From contig CAWHXW010000003.1 of assembly GCA_963833465.1 (NCBI GenBank), positions 434,001 through 498,000 on the forward strand: a DNA stretch of 64,000 nucleotides. The letters run 5' to 3'. Below the pieces are notes generated by a model that was not told the DNA's origin, searched no databases, and worked only from the letters and a program-made list of their open reading frames with translations. How positions within the stretch are numbered: position 1 is the first letter of the stretch; the number at the start of each line of letters is the position of its first letter. Below, one piece after another: positions 51,438 through 61,169 of the stretch. A program made the translations under genes and the position numbers. The DNA comes from Fen-1298 sp963833465 (GTDB lineage: Bacteria > Bacteroidota > Ignavibacteria > UBA10030).

Positions 51438-52793
51438 ATGGATATAAATCTTCTTCATAATAAAAAAGTTTCTATTATTGGCGCGGTGCGCAGCGGTGCG
51501 GCTGTAGCAAAGTTATTAAAATCGCAGGGTGCTAATGTGTTTGTCAGCGATCTGGCTGTTGCAGATAAACTCCAACCATTTATTTCCAATCTCCAATCAG
51601 AAAAAATTGAATATGAAGTAGGTGGGCACAGCGATCATGTTTACGAATGTGAGTTGATGGTTATCAGTCCAGGTGTACCTAATAATGCAGATGTAGTTAT
51701 TGAAGCGCAGAAGCGAAATATCAAAGTTGTTAGTGAACTTGAAGTCGGTAGTTGGTTTTGCCGGTCGCCTATTGTGGCAATCACCGGCAGCAATGGAAAG
51801 ACAACAACCACAACATTAACGGGAAGGATACTTAGCGATGCAGCGAAAAAACATGTTATTGCTGGTAACATTGGAACGGCATTCTCATCCGTCGTTTTGG
51901 AATTGGCTGATACAGATGTTGCTGTTTTGGAAGTGAGCAGTTTTCAATTAGATCATATCGACAAGTTCCGTCCGAAAGTTTCTGTTCTTCTTAATATTAC
52001 ACCGGACCATTTGGATCGCTATGACCATTCGATTGAAAAATACGCTGATTCGAAGGCTCGCGTGTTTAAGAATCAACAAGCCGATGATGTACTCATATAT
52101 AACATAGACGATATTTGTGTAAATAAATCAGTTTTACAGGCACAGAGCCGTAAGATCGGTTTTAGCATAAAACAGAAGTTGGCAAATGGAGCTTTCATTG
52201 AAGATGGCAAACTTGTCACTTCCATCGATGGAACCAATACGGAAATCATTGATATCAGCCATATTTTTATCAAGGGCATGCACAATATTTACAATTCGAT
52301 GGCAGCAGTGCTTATCGGACAGCTGCTCGGGGTTGATGCAGTATCAATGCAGTCTACATTAAAAAAGTTTGAAGGCGTAGAACATCGGCTTGAATTTATT
52401 CGAAGGCTCAATGACGTCTGTTACTACAACGATTCAAAAGCAACAAATGTCGATTCAGTATGGTACGCTTTACAATCATTCAAAGAACCAATAATACTAT
52501 TTTTAGGCGGCCGCGATAAAGGAAACGATTATTCTAAATTGAAAGAACTTATTATCAGACAGGTCAAAGCAATTATTGCAATAGGTGAGTCAGCAGAGAT
52601 TATAGAACAATCTTTTAAAGGTACGACAGTGATCACAAAAGCGTTTTCGATGGAGGAAGCTGTTGGTATTGCCCGTTTTCTTGCTCAACCTGGAGATGTT
52701 GTACTGCTTTCTCCGGCTTGCGCTTCGTTCGATTGGTTCAAGAACTATGAACACCGCGGCGAAGTATTTAAACAATTAGTGAACAAATTATAA
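51438..52793 (+). CDS. murD: UDP-MurNAc-L-alanine:D-glutamate ligase MurD
   Basis: MurD adds D-glutamate to UDP-MurNAc-L-Ala. The 451-residue protein has the Rossmann-like first domain (KVSIIGAVRSGAAVAKLL), the ATP loop ITGSNGKTTTTTL, EVSSFQLDHIDKFRPKVSVLLNITPDHLDRY with the metal-site residues, FEGVEHRLEFI, YNDSKATNVDS and the end LLSPACASFDWFKNYEHRGEVF. The motif set and length are canonical. It abuts ftsW with no intervening base, and its stop is followed at once by the ftsW ATG. Confidence 0.97.
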   Translation: MDINLLHNKKVSIIGAVRSGAAVAKLLKSQGANVFVSDLAVADKLQPFISNLQSEKIEYEVGGHSDHVYECELMVISPGVPNNADVVIEAQKRNIKVVSELEVGSWFCRSPIVAITGSNGKTTTTTLTGRILSDAAKKHVIAGNIGTAFSSVVLELADTDVAVLEVSSFQLDHIDKFRPKVSVLLNITPDHLDRYDHSIEKYADSKARVFKNQQADDVLIYNIDDICVNKSVLQAQSRKIGFSIKQKLANGAFIEDGKLVTSIDGTNTEIIDISHIFIKGMHNIYNSMAAVLIGQLLGVDAVSMQSTLKKFEGVEHRLEFIRRLNDVCYYNDSKATNVDSVWYALQSFKEPIILFLGGRDKGNDYSKLKELIIRQVKAIIAIGESAEIIEQSFKGTTVITKAFSMEEAVGIARFLAQPGDVVLLSPACASFDWFKNYEHRGEVFKQLVNKL

Positions 52794-53981
52794 ATGCTTA
52801 AAATACAGCGTAATCATATTGATATCTGGCTACTCATCGTCGTGCTTGGGCTGATGGTCGTGAGTCTCGGTGTAGTGTACAGCGCATCCGCGGAGTGGTC
52901 GTTCAGACGCTTCGAAACTCAGAGTCATTACCTTGATCTGCACGCTATAAAAATTTTATTAAGTATTGCTGCATTATTTACAGGACTAAGTATTCCCTAT
53001 ACCGTCTATAAAAAATTCACAAAGCCAGCCCTGATTATTTCTATATTATTACTTGTCGTAACATTTATTCTTGGCGGTGAAACCAAAGGCGCTGTCCGCT
53101 GGCTGCGTTTTGGCGGTTTGGGATTCCAGCCATCTGAGTTCGCTAAGTTTGCACTTCTATTTCATATCAGTTTACTAATGGCTATGAAAAGCGAACAAAT
53201 AAGAGATTTTAAAAAAGGATTTCTTCCTATCATCATTTGGATTGGTCTTGTGACAGGGTTGGTGTTAGCACAACCGAACCTTAGCACAGGAGTAATGTTG
53301 TTCGCACTGACAATTGTACTTTTATTTGTTGGGCATGTAAGGATGGCACATCTTTTTGGAATGATCTTTACTGCTGTCTGTTTGTTCGCTTTCTATTTGC
53401 TCTTCATGGCATATGTAATGATGCGTCCATACCAACTTGAGCGCATAATGCATTTTGTGCACGGAGATCCGAATGGACAGCATAATTATCAACTCTGGCA
53501 GGGAATTATCGGTTTTGGCAACGGCGGTTTGATTGGAGTCGGACCCGGCGAAAGCCGACAGCGGGATTTGTTCCTGCCGGAATCCTACAACGATTTTGTC
53601 TATTCGATTGTTGGAGAAGAGTATGGATTGCTCGGCACAATGTTTGTGCTCGGTGCATTTTTATTTGTAATGCTTCGCGGATTTAGAATTGCAAAACATA
53701 CGAAAGATAATTTTGCCAGATTCCTTGCTGTTGCCATCTCAAGCACAATCACATTGTATGCATTGGTAAATGCCAGCGTTGCACTGGGACTTCTTCCTAC
53801 CACCGGTTTGCCAATGCCGTTTATTAGTTATGGTGGTTCATCTCTTGTGTTATCGGCGTTTTCTATCGGTGTGCTGCTGAATATTTCCGCGCATACGGAT
53901 TTACATCCACGAGCCGCAAAAACAGAAAAGGCAAATATAGAAATGCTTGGATCAGAAACCGGTCTAGGAAAAGTGTATTAA
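52794..53981 (+). CDS. ftsW: septal peptidoglycan polymerase FtsW
   Basis: FtsW is the SEDS-family glycosyltransferase that polymerises lipid II at the septum with FtsI. The 395-residue membrane protein has about ten helices. Landmarks are the WLRFGGLGFQPSEFAKFALL motif with conserved polar residues, LVLAQPNLSTGVMLF with the catalytic Asp position read as Asn, the large loop with NYQLWQGIIGFGNGGLIGVGPGESRQRDLFLPE, and TGLPMPFISYGGSSLV. In many FtsW/RodA proteins the loop motif is QPDLG; here it reads QPNLS, worth noting. murG follows after three bases. Confidence 0.96.
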   Translation: MLKIQRNHIDIWLLIVVLGLMVVSLGVVYSASAEWSFRRFETQSHYLDLHAIKILLSIAALFTGLSIPYTVYKKFTKPALIISILLLVVTFILGGETKGAVRWLRFGGLGFQPSEFAKFALLFHISLLMAMKSEQIRDFKKGFLPIIIWIGLVTGLVLAQPNLSTGVMLFALTIVLLFVGHVRMAHLFGMIFTAVCLFAFYLLFMAYVMMRPYQLERIMHFVHGDPNGQHNYQLWQGIIGFGNGGLIGVGPGESRQRDLFLPESYNDFVYSIVGEEYGLLGTMFVLGAFLFVMLRGFRIAKHTKDNFARFLAVAISSTITLYALVNASVALGLLPTTGLPMPFISYGGSSLVLSAFSIGVLLNISAHTDLHPRAAKTEKANIEMLGSETGLGKVY

Positions 53982-53984
53982 CGC

Positions 53985-55079
53985 GTGGCAAACGAACAGC
54001 TAAAAATTCTAATAGCAACCGGCGGAACCGGCGGGCATGTGTTTCCGGCAATTGCTATAGCTGACGAAATAAAAAAGCTGAGGACAGATGCTGAAATCTT
54101 ATTTGTCGGAACTAAAGGAAAAATTGAATCGCGCGTTGTCCCTCAAAAAGGATATTCGTTAGCGTTCATTTGGATCAGCGGATTGCATCGCAGTTTACGT
54201 TTGGACAATTTGCTGTTTCCAATAAAAGTTGTTGTTTCGCTTGTACAATCGTTCTTTCTCATTAAACGGTTTCAGCCGAATATCGTAATTGGAACCGGTG
54301 GATATGTATGCGGGCCTGTTCTATATGTTGCATCGCTTTTTGGAATCCCATTCGTAATTCATGAGTCAAACAGTTTTCCGGGAATTACGACTAGAATGCT
54401 GTCAACAAGAGCTACGAGAGTCTTTACTGCATTTATTGAAACGGTTCGTTGGCTGAAACGAAAAGACAATATTGAATTAATGGGCACACCGACACGCAAT
54501 GTGCTTGGAACTGTATCGCGTGAAGAAGGAATTAATTTTTTCAATCTTGATTTATCGAAAAAAACCATATTTGTTTTTGGCGGCAGTCTTGGTGCTGCTT
54601 CTATCAATGAAGCAGTAAAATTATTGGTAAATGTATTTATTGAATCAGATATCCAATTGATTTGGCAAACAGGCAAAACCGATACGATGCTGGCAAAGGA
54701 AATGGCAACAATGAAAAATTGCCGGGTAAGTACTTTCATCGATAAAATGGAATATGCTTACTCTGCTACTGATGTGGTCGTTTGTAGATCTGGCGCAACA
54801 ACATTAGCGGAATTAACTCGGCTCGGCAAGGCATCAGTATTGATTCCATATCCGCATGCAGCCGCAGATCACCAGACATTCAATGCGCAGACACTGGTTA
54901 ATGCCGGTGCCGCAATAATGATTGCTGATCAGCATGTGAAGATGAAATTAAAAGATGCGATTTTTTCAATTATAAATAATGAAGAGAAATGCCGACAAAT
55001 GAGTGAAGCAAGCCGGACACTTGGAAAACCAAATGCCGGCAAAGAAATCGCACAAAGAATTCTTGAATTGGCAAAATAA
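53985..55079 (+). CDS. murG: UDP-GlcNAc:undecaprenyl-PP-MurNAc-pentapeptide transferase MurG
   Basis: MurG adds GlcNAc to lipid I, giving lipid II, on the inner face of the membrane. The 364-residue GT-B enzyme has the glycine-rich loop IATGGTGGHVFPAIAIADE (10-28), GTGGYVCGPVLYVASL, VIHESNSFPG, the donor-domain VFGGSLGAASINEAV, and RSGATTLAELTRLGKASVLIPYPHAAADHQTFNA with the UDP-GlcNAc-binding residues. The start is GTG, shortly after ftsW. A 35-base gap precedes murC. Confidence 0.97.
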   Translation: MANEQLKILIATGGTGGHVFPAIAIADEIKKLRTDAEILFVGTKGKIESRVVPQKGYSLAFIWISGLHRSLRLDNLLFPIKVVVSLVQSFFLIKRFQPNIVIGTGGYVCGPVLYVASLFGIPFVIHESNSFPGITTRMLSTRATRVFTAFIETVRWLKRKDNIELMGTPTRNVLGTVSREEGINFFNLDLSKKTIFVFGGSLGAASINEAVKLLVNVFIESDIQLIWQTGKTDTMLAKEMATMKNCRVSTFIDKMEYAYSATDVVVCRSGATTLAELTRLGKASVLIPYPHAAADHQTFNAQTLVNAGAAIMIADQHVKMKLKDAIFSIINNEEKCRQMSEASRTLGKPNAGKEIAQRILELAK

Positions 55080-55114
55080 TCGTCAATGATAAAATATATA
55101 CAGAAGAGAGATAG

Positions 55115-56497
55115 ATGTTCAGCTCAATAAAGAAATTGCATTTTATCGGAATCGGCGGAATCGGTATGAGCGGTATCGCGGAAATATTGCTCGATCAAGG
55201 ATTTAAAGTCAGCGGCTCTGACCGTGCACTTTCTGAAATCACCGAACGTTTGCAAAACCTTGGCGCTGTAACGTTCGAAGGACATTGCGCAAGCAACATT
55301 GCGAACGATGTGGATACAGTTGTTTATTCATCCGCTGTACAATTAGACAATCCAGAAATTCTTGAAGCACAACGGCGAAAAATTCCCATTGTGCGCAGAG
55401 CCGAAATGCTTGCTGAAGTAATGCGTCTGAAATATGGAATAGGAATCGCCGGCACGCATGGGAAAACTACAACGACATCGATGACAAGTCTCATTCTAAT
55501 GGAAGGCGGACTTGATCCGACCGTTATAGTTGGAGGAAAATTGAGCGGGCTTGGCGGAACGAATGCGCGGCTTGGGCACGGAGAATTTATTGTAGTTGAA
55601 GCAGACGAATATGATCGATCGTTTTTATCTATTTCGCCTACAATTGCTGTTCTTACAACACTGGAGACTGACCATCTCGATTGTTATCGGGATTTAGAAG
55701 ATATCAAAAGTGCATTTATTCAATTCGCTAATAAAGTGCCATTCTATGGATTCATTGTCTTATGTCTCGATGAGCCGGCGCTTTTAGATATAATGCCAAA
55801 TCTAAGCAAGAAGAAAATTATAACGTACGGGCTTAGTCCGCAAGCGGATGTTCAAGCAGTTGACATCCGGTATAAAGATAATACAACAACCTTTTCAATT
55901 ATACGCAGCAATAAAGAACTTGGCACAATCACACTTCAAGTTCCGGGCAACCATAATGTACAGAATTCACTTGGTGCAATTGCCGTTGGGTTAGAGCTTG
56001 GTGTTCCATTTGAAAAAATTAAATCAGGAATTGAAAAGTTTTCAGGCGTCTATCGCAGATGGGAAATGAAAGGCGAAGTGAATGGCATAACGGTTTATGA
56101 TGATTACGCACATCACCCGACTGAATGCAGGGCAACTCTTTCCGGTGTAAAATCTGGATGGCGCCGTCGGGTAGTGTGCGTATTTCAGCCGCACCTTTAC
56201 AGCCGCACAAGGGATTTCTATGAAGATTTCGGCAAGTCATTTCTTTTATCTGATATGCTTGTTGTAACAGACGTATATCCGGCGCGTGAGGAGGCAATTC
56301 AAGGCATCACTGGCGAATTGATTGTGAATGCTGCAAAGCAGTTTGGACACAAAGATGTTCATTACGTTTCTGATAAGACAAAGATTCCTGCATTTCTTAA
56401 AACCGTCGTCAAATCTGGTGACATAGTTATTACAATGGGCGCAGGTGATATTTGGAAGTACGCTGAAGAATTTCTAAAACAATATTCAATGAAATGA
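55115..56497 (+). CDS. murC: UDP-MurNAc:L-alanine ligase MurC
   Basis: MurC adds L-alanine, the first stem residue, to UDP-MurNAc. The 460-residue protein has the N-terminal HFIGIGGIGMSGIAEIL UDP-binding loop, the ATP loop GIAGTHGKTTTTSM, VVEADEYDRSFL, PGNHNVQNSLGAIAV, YDDYAHHPTECRATL and FQPHLYSRTRDFYEDF. All are canonical. Its stop overlaps the murB start by four bases, so the two consecutive pathway enzymes are translated together. Confidence 0.97.
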   Translation: MFSSIKKLHFIGIGGIGMSGIAEILLDQGFKVSGSDRALSEITERLQNLGAVTFEGHCASNIANDVDTVVYSSAVQLDNPEILEAQRRKIPIVRRAEMLAEVMRLKYGIGIAGTHGKTTTTSMTSLILMEGGLDPTVIVGGKLSGLGGTNARLGHGEFIVVEADEYDRSFLSISPTIAVLTTLETDHLDCYRDLEDIKSAFIQFANKVPFYGFIVLCLDEPALLDIMPNLSKKKIITYGLSPQADVQAVDIRYKDNTTTFSIIRSNKELGTITLQVPGNHNVQNSLGAIAVGLELGVPFEKIKSGIEKFSGVYRRWEMKGEVNGITVYDDYAHHPTECRATLSGVKSGWRRRVVCVFQPHLYSRTRDFYEDFGKSFLLSDMLVVTDVYPAREEAIQGITGELIVNAAKQFGHKDVHYVSDKTKIPAFLKTVVKSGDIVITMGAGDIWKYAEEFLKQYSMK

Positions 56498-57408
56498 TTT
56501 CACTGACCGACATACAGAAATTTCTTCGCGGCAATATCGCTGTTGATATGCCAATGGTAAATTACACGTGGATGAAAGTTGGCGGGCCGGCGGATTTCTT
56601 TATCGAACCGGCAGACAAGGATGATTTGATTTCCATTATAAAATATTTCTATGAGCATAATTATTCATGGCTAATACTGGGACGCGGCAGTAACATTCTC
56701 GTTAGTGATGAAGGAATTCGCGGTGCTGTAATCAATATTGAAAATTCATTTTCAAGCATCCGCATAGAAAACGGTCTTGTGTTCGCTGAAGCCGGCGTAC
56801 GATTGACAAAGTTTGTGGATTTCTGCATACAAACTGAGCTTGCTGGCGTAGAAATGCTTGCTGGAATTCCTGGTACTATCGGCGGTGCGGTGGCAATGAA
56901 TGCAGGTGCGCACGGCGGAGAAATTGCGGATCATCTTGTTGAAGTGGAAGTTATTCATGAAGGCATTTTACAGCGAATTCAAAAAGATGAAAAATCGTTT
57001 ACATATCGGCATTCTTGTTTTGCCGGTGACGTTATATTGGGTGCATCTTTCCAATTAAAGCATGGAGATAAAGAAAAACTTTCATCGACACGACGCGAGT
57101 TTATTTTAAAGCGCAATGAAACACAACCGCTTGAATATCCAAATCTCGGCAGTGTATTCAAGAATCCGCCGAACACATTTGCAGCAAAATTGATTGAGCA
57201 GGCGGGACTCAAAGGCAAGCGCGTAGGTGATGCGCAGGTTTCAGAAAAGCATGCGAACTTTATTGTCAATCTTGGCAATGCAAAAGCAGCAGACATAGTA
57301 AGGCTGATCGATTTAATAAAACGCACGGTTTATCAGAATTCCGGTTTAATGCTGGAGTTAGAAGTAAAGTTAGCTGGGTTTTCGAATTTTGCAAAGGAAG
57401 CAACATGA
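56494..57408 (+). CDS. murB: UDP-N-acetylenolpyruvoylglucosamine reductase MurB
   Basis: MurB reduces UDP-GlcNAc-enolpyruvate to UDP-MurNAc with FAD and NADPH. The 304-residue protein shows TWMKVGGPADFFIEPAD, WLILGRGSNILVSDEGIRG, the FAD loop GIPGTIGGAVAMNAGAHGGEI, YRHSCF with the active-site Tyr/Arg, the catalytic Ser in GSVFKNP and the end RVGDAQVSEKHANFIVNLGNA. The short C-terminal domain fits the type II form. It lies between murC and ftsQ with four-base overlaps on both sides. Confidence 0.96.
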   Translation: MISLTDIQKFLRGNIAVDMPMVNYTWMKVGGPADFFIEPADKDDLISIIKYFYEHNYSWLILGRGSNILVSDEGIRGAVINIENSFSSIRIENGLVFAEAGVRLTKFVDFCIQTELAGVEMLAGIPGTIGGAVAMNAGAHGGEIADHLVEVEVIHEGILQRIQKDEKSFTYRHSCFAGDVILGASFQLKHGDKEKLSSTRREFILKRNETQPLEYPNLGSVFKNPPNTFAAKLIEQAGLKGKRVGDAQVSEKHANFIVNLGNAKAADIVRLIDLIKRTVYQNSGLMLELEVKLAGFSNFAKEAT

Positions 57409-58166
57409 GCGAAATAAAACCTAAAACTGCCGGAGTGTTAATGCTCATCTTTATTGCAATTTGTCTTGTATTCGGTGCAAATGCATGGAAATCAAGTTTG
57501 AAAATAAAACAAATAAAAATCGACGGCAACCGAATTGTCGGGGAAAATGAGATTCTTCAACTTACACAGTTACAAATGAATACGCTTCTATATGACATTG
57601 ATTTAACGGCTATTCAAAAAAATGTAATGAGTCATTATTATATAAAAGATGTAGTGGTGGAACGTAATTTGCCAAATTCTATCCATATACAAGTTGTTGA
57701 ACGTATTCCGATTGTAATAGTGAACCGTCCAGAAACAATGTATTTAGATGAAAGCGGTTTAGTGCTTCCCAAAAGTATATCACATAGATTATTTGATTTA
57801 CCGATGATCAGCGGAATTTCTGAAAGCGAATCGTTAGCACTGGGTTCAACTATTAAGCAGCAAGACGTAATTGAAGCATTGCAATTAGTAGCTGCGATGA
57901 AAACGGTAAATCGTCCGATGTATCATAATATTTCAGAAGTGCAGGTGCGGAACGGCGGCGACATTATTCTTTATTCAACAGAAGACGGTGTGCCTATCAT
58001 CTTTGGTCGAGGTGAAATGCCAAGCAAACTTGTGCGGTTAGAAACTTTTTGGAACGATGTAGTACATACACGAGGCACGCAATTATTGCAGTATATAGAT
58101 TTACGCTATGAGGATCAGATTGTAGCGCGCTGGAATTCAGAACCATCGGCGAAAAAAAGCCTGTAA
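57405..58166 (+). CDS. ftsQ: cell division protein FtsQ/DivIB
   Basis: FtsQ is a single-pass membrane protein that links early and late divisome proteins with FtsL and FtsB. The 253-residue product has one membrane helix (about 9-27), a POTRA domain (about 35-105: IKQIKIDGNRIVGENEILQL, then VVERNLPNSIHIQVVERIPI) and the FtsQ beta domain (LDESGLVLPKS to the end). The C-terminus YIDLRYEDQIVARWN is the usual last strand. It overlaps murB by four bases, and ftsA follows after 44 bases. Confidence 0.93.
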   Translation: MSEIKPKTAGVLMLIFIAICLVFGANAWKSSLKIKQIKIDGNRIVGENEILQLTQLQMNTLLYDIDLTAIQKNVMSHYYIKDVVVERNLPNSIHIQVVERIPIVIVNRPETMYLDESGLVLPKSISHRLFDLPMISGISESESLALGSTIKQQDVIEALQLVAAMKTVNRPMYHNISEVQVRNGGDIILYSTEDGVPIIFGRGEMPSKLVRLETFWNDVVHTRGTQLLQYIDLRYEDQIVARWNSEPSAKKSL

Positions 58167-58210
58167 CGGCAAAGCTCTGATGGAAAAACTATTGACTATG
58201 AGGATGTAAA

Positions 58211-59449
58211 ATGGAACAAGACATTGCAGTTGGCTTAGATATTGGAACAACGAAAGTGTGCGCAATCGTCGCATCGCCGGATGATAATTTTCCTGGCAAA
58301 TTGAAAATTCTTGGAATAGGTAAAAGCGCGTCAGAAGGACTTACACGCGGTGTGGTGACGAACATCGAAAAAACAGTTCGATCCATTCAAGCAGCTGTGC
58401 AGGATGCTGAACAGCAATCTGGCGTGAAAATCACAACCGTCACAGTTGGAATTGCTGGTGATCATATCCAGAGTTTTCAAAGCCGCGGCGTTATCAGTAT
58501 CAGCAGGCCGGAAAATGAAATAACACAGGAAGATGTTGATCGTTTGATCGAAGACACAAAACGTGTTGCGCTTCCGCTCGACAGAAAAATTATTCACGTC
58601 ATTCCGCAGCAATTTATTGTCGATGGACAGGATGGAATTTATGATCCGGTTGGAATGTCTGGCGTGCGAATGGAAGCAGTTGTTCATATTATCACCGGAC
58701 TTGTGACTGCAGCTCAAAATATTTACAAATGTGTTCAACGCGCCGGTTTGCATGTAAATGATATGGTACTTGAACCTCTTGCATCAAGCTATGCGGTACT
58801 GGATGATGAAGAAAAGGAAGTCGGTGTGGCATTGCTGGATATCGGAGGTGGTACTACGGATCTCGCAGTTTTTGAAGAACGCACAATCCGCCATACTGCG
58901 GTGATTGGTATTGCCGGCAGAAAAGTTACAGATGACATTCGCAAGGGTTTTGGTATTCTGACAGATCAAGCTGAAAGAACAAAAGTTGAATATGGTTTTA
59001 CGTACGAACCGGCAATTGTAGATAATCAGCCAATTCAACTTCCCGGTATTGGCGGCCGTGCACCGATAGATATTGACAAACGGCTTCTTTGTAAAGTAAT
59101 ACAGCCGCGGATGGAAGAGATTCTGGAATTTGCCGCAATGGAGATCAAGCGCTCTGGATATTCCAAACATCTGTCCGCAGGTGTAGTGCTTACGGGCGGC
59201 GGCTCGCTTATCAAAGGAACTGCCGATCTTGCTAAAGAAGTTCTTGGGATGCCGGTTAAGATTGGAATTCCCGGCGGGTTTAGTTCTGGACTTGTACGAG
59301 AAATTGAAAATCCTATTTACGCAACCGGAGTTGGATTAGTAATGCACGAATTGAGAAACCGGGACCGATCTGCAGTTAAAGCCGTTATCCAAGATGGAAA
59401 AGGGAAAACGATTTTCCAAAAAATGAAATCTTGGTTTGATGAATTATAA
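58211..59449 (+). CDS. ftsA: cell division actin-like protein FtsA
   Basis: FtsA is an actin-fold ATPase that ties FtsZ filaments to the membrane. The 412-residue protein begins AVGLDIGTTKVCAIVA, the phosphate-1 loop. It has the SHS2/1C insertion (about 85-165, with VIHVIPQQFIVDGQDGIYDPVGM), the phosphate-2 loop LLDIGGGTTDLAVFE, and the adenosine motif VVLTGGGSLIKGTADLA. The C-terminal amphipathic helix KTIFQKMKSWFDEL would insert in the membrane. It is separated from ftsZ by 466 bases, far more than elsewhere in the cluster. Confidence 0.97.
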   Translation: MEQDIAVGLDIGTTKVCAIVASPDDNFPGKLKILGIGKSASEGLTRGVVTNIEKTVRSIQAAVQDAEQQSGVKITTVTVGIAGDHIQSFQSRGVISISRPENEITQEDVDRLIEDTKRVALPLDRKIIHVIPQQFIVDGQDGIYDPVGMSGVRMEAVVHIITGLVTAAQNIYKCVQRAGLHVNDMVLEPLASSYAVLDDEEKEVGVALLDIGGGTTDLAVFEERTIRHTAVIGIAGRKVTDDIRKGFGILTDQAERTKVEYGFTYEPAIVDNQPIQLPGIGGRAPIDIDKRLLCKVIQPRMEEILEFAAMEIKRSGYSKHLSAGVVLTGGGSLIKGTADLAKEVLGMPVKIGIPGGFSSGLVREIENPIYATGVGLVMHELRNRDRSAVKAVIQDGKGKTIFQKMKSWFDEL

Positions 59450-59479
59450 GTGAAAAGCAAATAAAAAGTAAAAAGAATA

Positions 59480-59784
59480 ATGTTAGAGGTCTGTGTGCAC
59501 GATTATAGAAAGCTTGATATATACAAACGATCTATTGTAATTACTAAAGTGGTCAAACAGCTAATATCAGCTTCTCTAAAAACGAATTGTATACAATGGC
59601 GTCTCAATTTTATAAAGCGGCAGATTCGATAGCATTAAACATCACATGAAGATCTGGAAATGAATCAAAACGAGAATTTTTGAAGTCTTTAATTTGCTCT
59701 ATACGTTCTGGTTACGAATGTGGTTACTGTGCGGATATTACAATGGTTCAGAATTATATTTCAAAAATGAATATTCGAAACTGA
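59480..59784 (+). pseudogene. decayed four-helix-bundle (23S rRNA intervening-sequence/S23 type) gene
   Basis: In frame from about 59495 the plus strand encodes HDYRKLDIYKRSIVITKVVKQL, the first helix of the four-helix-bundle protein family. After a frameshift near 59590 it encodes MASQFYKAADSIALNI, then a TGA at 59647, then SGNESKREFLKSL. This matches the family pattern of a GL-x-SQ-x-RRAA-x-SI-x-x-NI-A-E-G-x-G core followed by a K-x-EF-x-x-FL helix. At least one frameshift and one stop disrupt it, so it is dead. It fills most of the ftsA-ftsZ gap. The remaining 130 bases up to ftsZ are AT-rich and could hold an ftsZ promoter. Confidence 0.8.
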
Positions 59785-59915
59785 TAAAAAAATAAATGGA
59801 ATTATTTCAATGCTTATCGGACTTAAACTTAACATTATTTTTTATTAAATGATTTTAAGTAATAAACATAAATTTATTCAACAACCCAAATCACAAATCA
59901 AAAGGAGAATTAACC

Positions 59916-61088
59916 GTGCCTATCGAACTTGATATCCCATCTGGTAGAGGAGCGAGAATTCGTGTAATTGGTGTCGGCGGCGGAGGCGGCAATGCCGTTA
60001 ACAGCATGATCGACAAAGGACTTGCCGGCGTTGATTTTGTTTCCATAAATACAGATCTGCAAGCGTTGGAACGCAGCAAAGCTGAGCACAAACTTCAAAT
60101 TGGAAAAAATCTTACGCGCGGACTTGGCGCAGGTTCAGATCCAAGCATTGGTTTTCGTGCTGTTGAAGAAGACCGAGAAGAAATTGCTCAATCGTTAAGC
60201 GGTTGTGATATGGTTTTCATTACAGCAGGAATGGGCGGCGGCACCGGAACCGGCGGCGCTCCATTGGTAGCAAATATTGCAAAAAGCGTTGGTGCGCTTG
60301 TAGTCGGCATCGTTACTAAACCGTTTAGCAGTGAAGGTAAAAAACGAAATGAACAAGCCCTGCTTGGAATTGAAGAGCTGAAAAAGAATGTGGATACACT
60401 TATCGTCATTCCAAATCAGAAACTTCTTGATCTTATAGATCGCCGTACTCCAATTATGGAAGCGTTCGAAATTGCCAATCAAGTGCTCTATAATGCTACG
60501 CGTGGAATCTCGGAAGTTATCACCGTTCCCGGATATATCAATGTAGACTTTGCTGATGTCCGCACCATAATGAGAGAAATGGGCGATGCGTTAATGGGTA
60601 CCGGAATAGCAACAGGCGATAACCGCGCGACTGAAGCAGCGCAAATGGCTATATCAAGTCCGCTGCTTGAAGGCGTCTCTATCGCCGGTGCGCAGGGTAT
60701 TCTTATCAACATCACAGGCGGCAAGGAACTTAGTCTTACCGAGGTGGACGAAGCTACGAAGGTCATTCACGAAGCAGCAGGCGAAGAAGCGAACGTAATT
60801 CTTGGTACCGTAATTGATGATAACATGACGGAAGAAATTATGGTAACCGTCATTGCTACAGGCTTCAATAAACGTGTTGCGGCAGCTCAGCGGCCTGCAA
60901 GACCAATTGCAAAATTGATTGACCATGTGCCTGTTGGTCCCACAGAATTGCAGCGGTTCGATGTACCGACTTATGCCCGGCGTGGTGTCGAAATTCCTAA
61001 TACACCGCTTCGCGAAGTTGGAATGCGCGAAAAAATTGATAAGTCAGATACAGAACGACCTGCATTTCTTAGAAAAATTATGGACTAA
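59916..61088 (+). CDS. ftsZ: cell division GTPase FtsZ
   Basis: FtsZ is the tubulin-like GTPase that forms the division ring. The 390-residue protein has VIGVGGGGGNAVNSMID, the GTP signature GGGTGTGGAP, TLIVIPNQKLLDL and the T7 loop PGYINVDFADVRTIM. The linker is short, and the C-terminal peptide ERPAFLRKIMD is the FtsA/ZipA-binding tail. The start codon is GTG, and AAAAGGAG lies eight bases before it, the strongest site in the cluster. That site and its own upstream gap allow expression apart from ftsA. A terminator follows. Confidence 0.98.
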   Translation: MPIELDIPSGRGARIRVIGVGGGGGNAVNSMIDKGLAGVDFVSINTDLQALERSKAEHKLQIGKNLTRGLGAGSDPSIGFRAVEEDREEIAQSLSGCDMVFITAGMGGGTGTGGAPLVANIAKSVGALVVGIVTKPFSSEGKKRNEQALLGIEELKKNVDTLIVIPNQKLLDLIDRRTPIMEAFEIANQVLYNATRGISEVITVPGYINVDFADVRTIMREMGDALMGTGIATGDNRATEAAQMAISSPLLEGVSIAGAQGILINITGGKELSLTEVDEATKVIHEAAGEEANVILGTVIDDNMTEEIMVTVIATGFNKRVAAAQRPARPIAKLIDHVPVGPTELQRFDVPTYARRGVEIPNTPLREVGMREKIDKSDTERPAFLRKIMD

Positions 61089-61169
61089 AAATAAAGTCGT
61101 CCCATATTGAAAAAATGAATTATCATCACTTCTCTCTTGCACGGTGAGAATGAAGGATGGTTCACAAAT

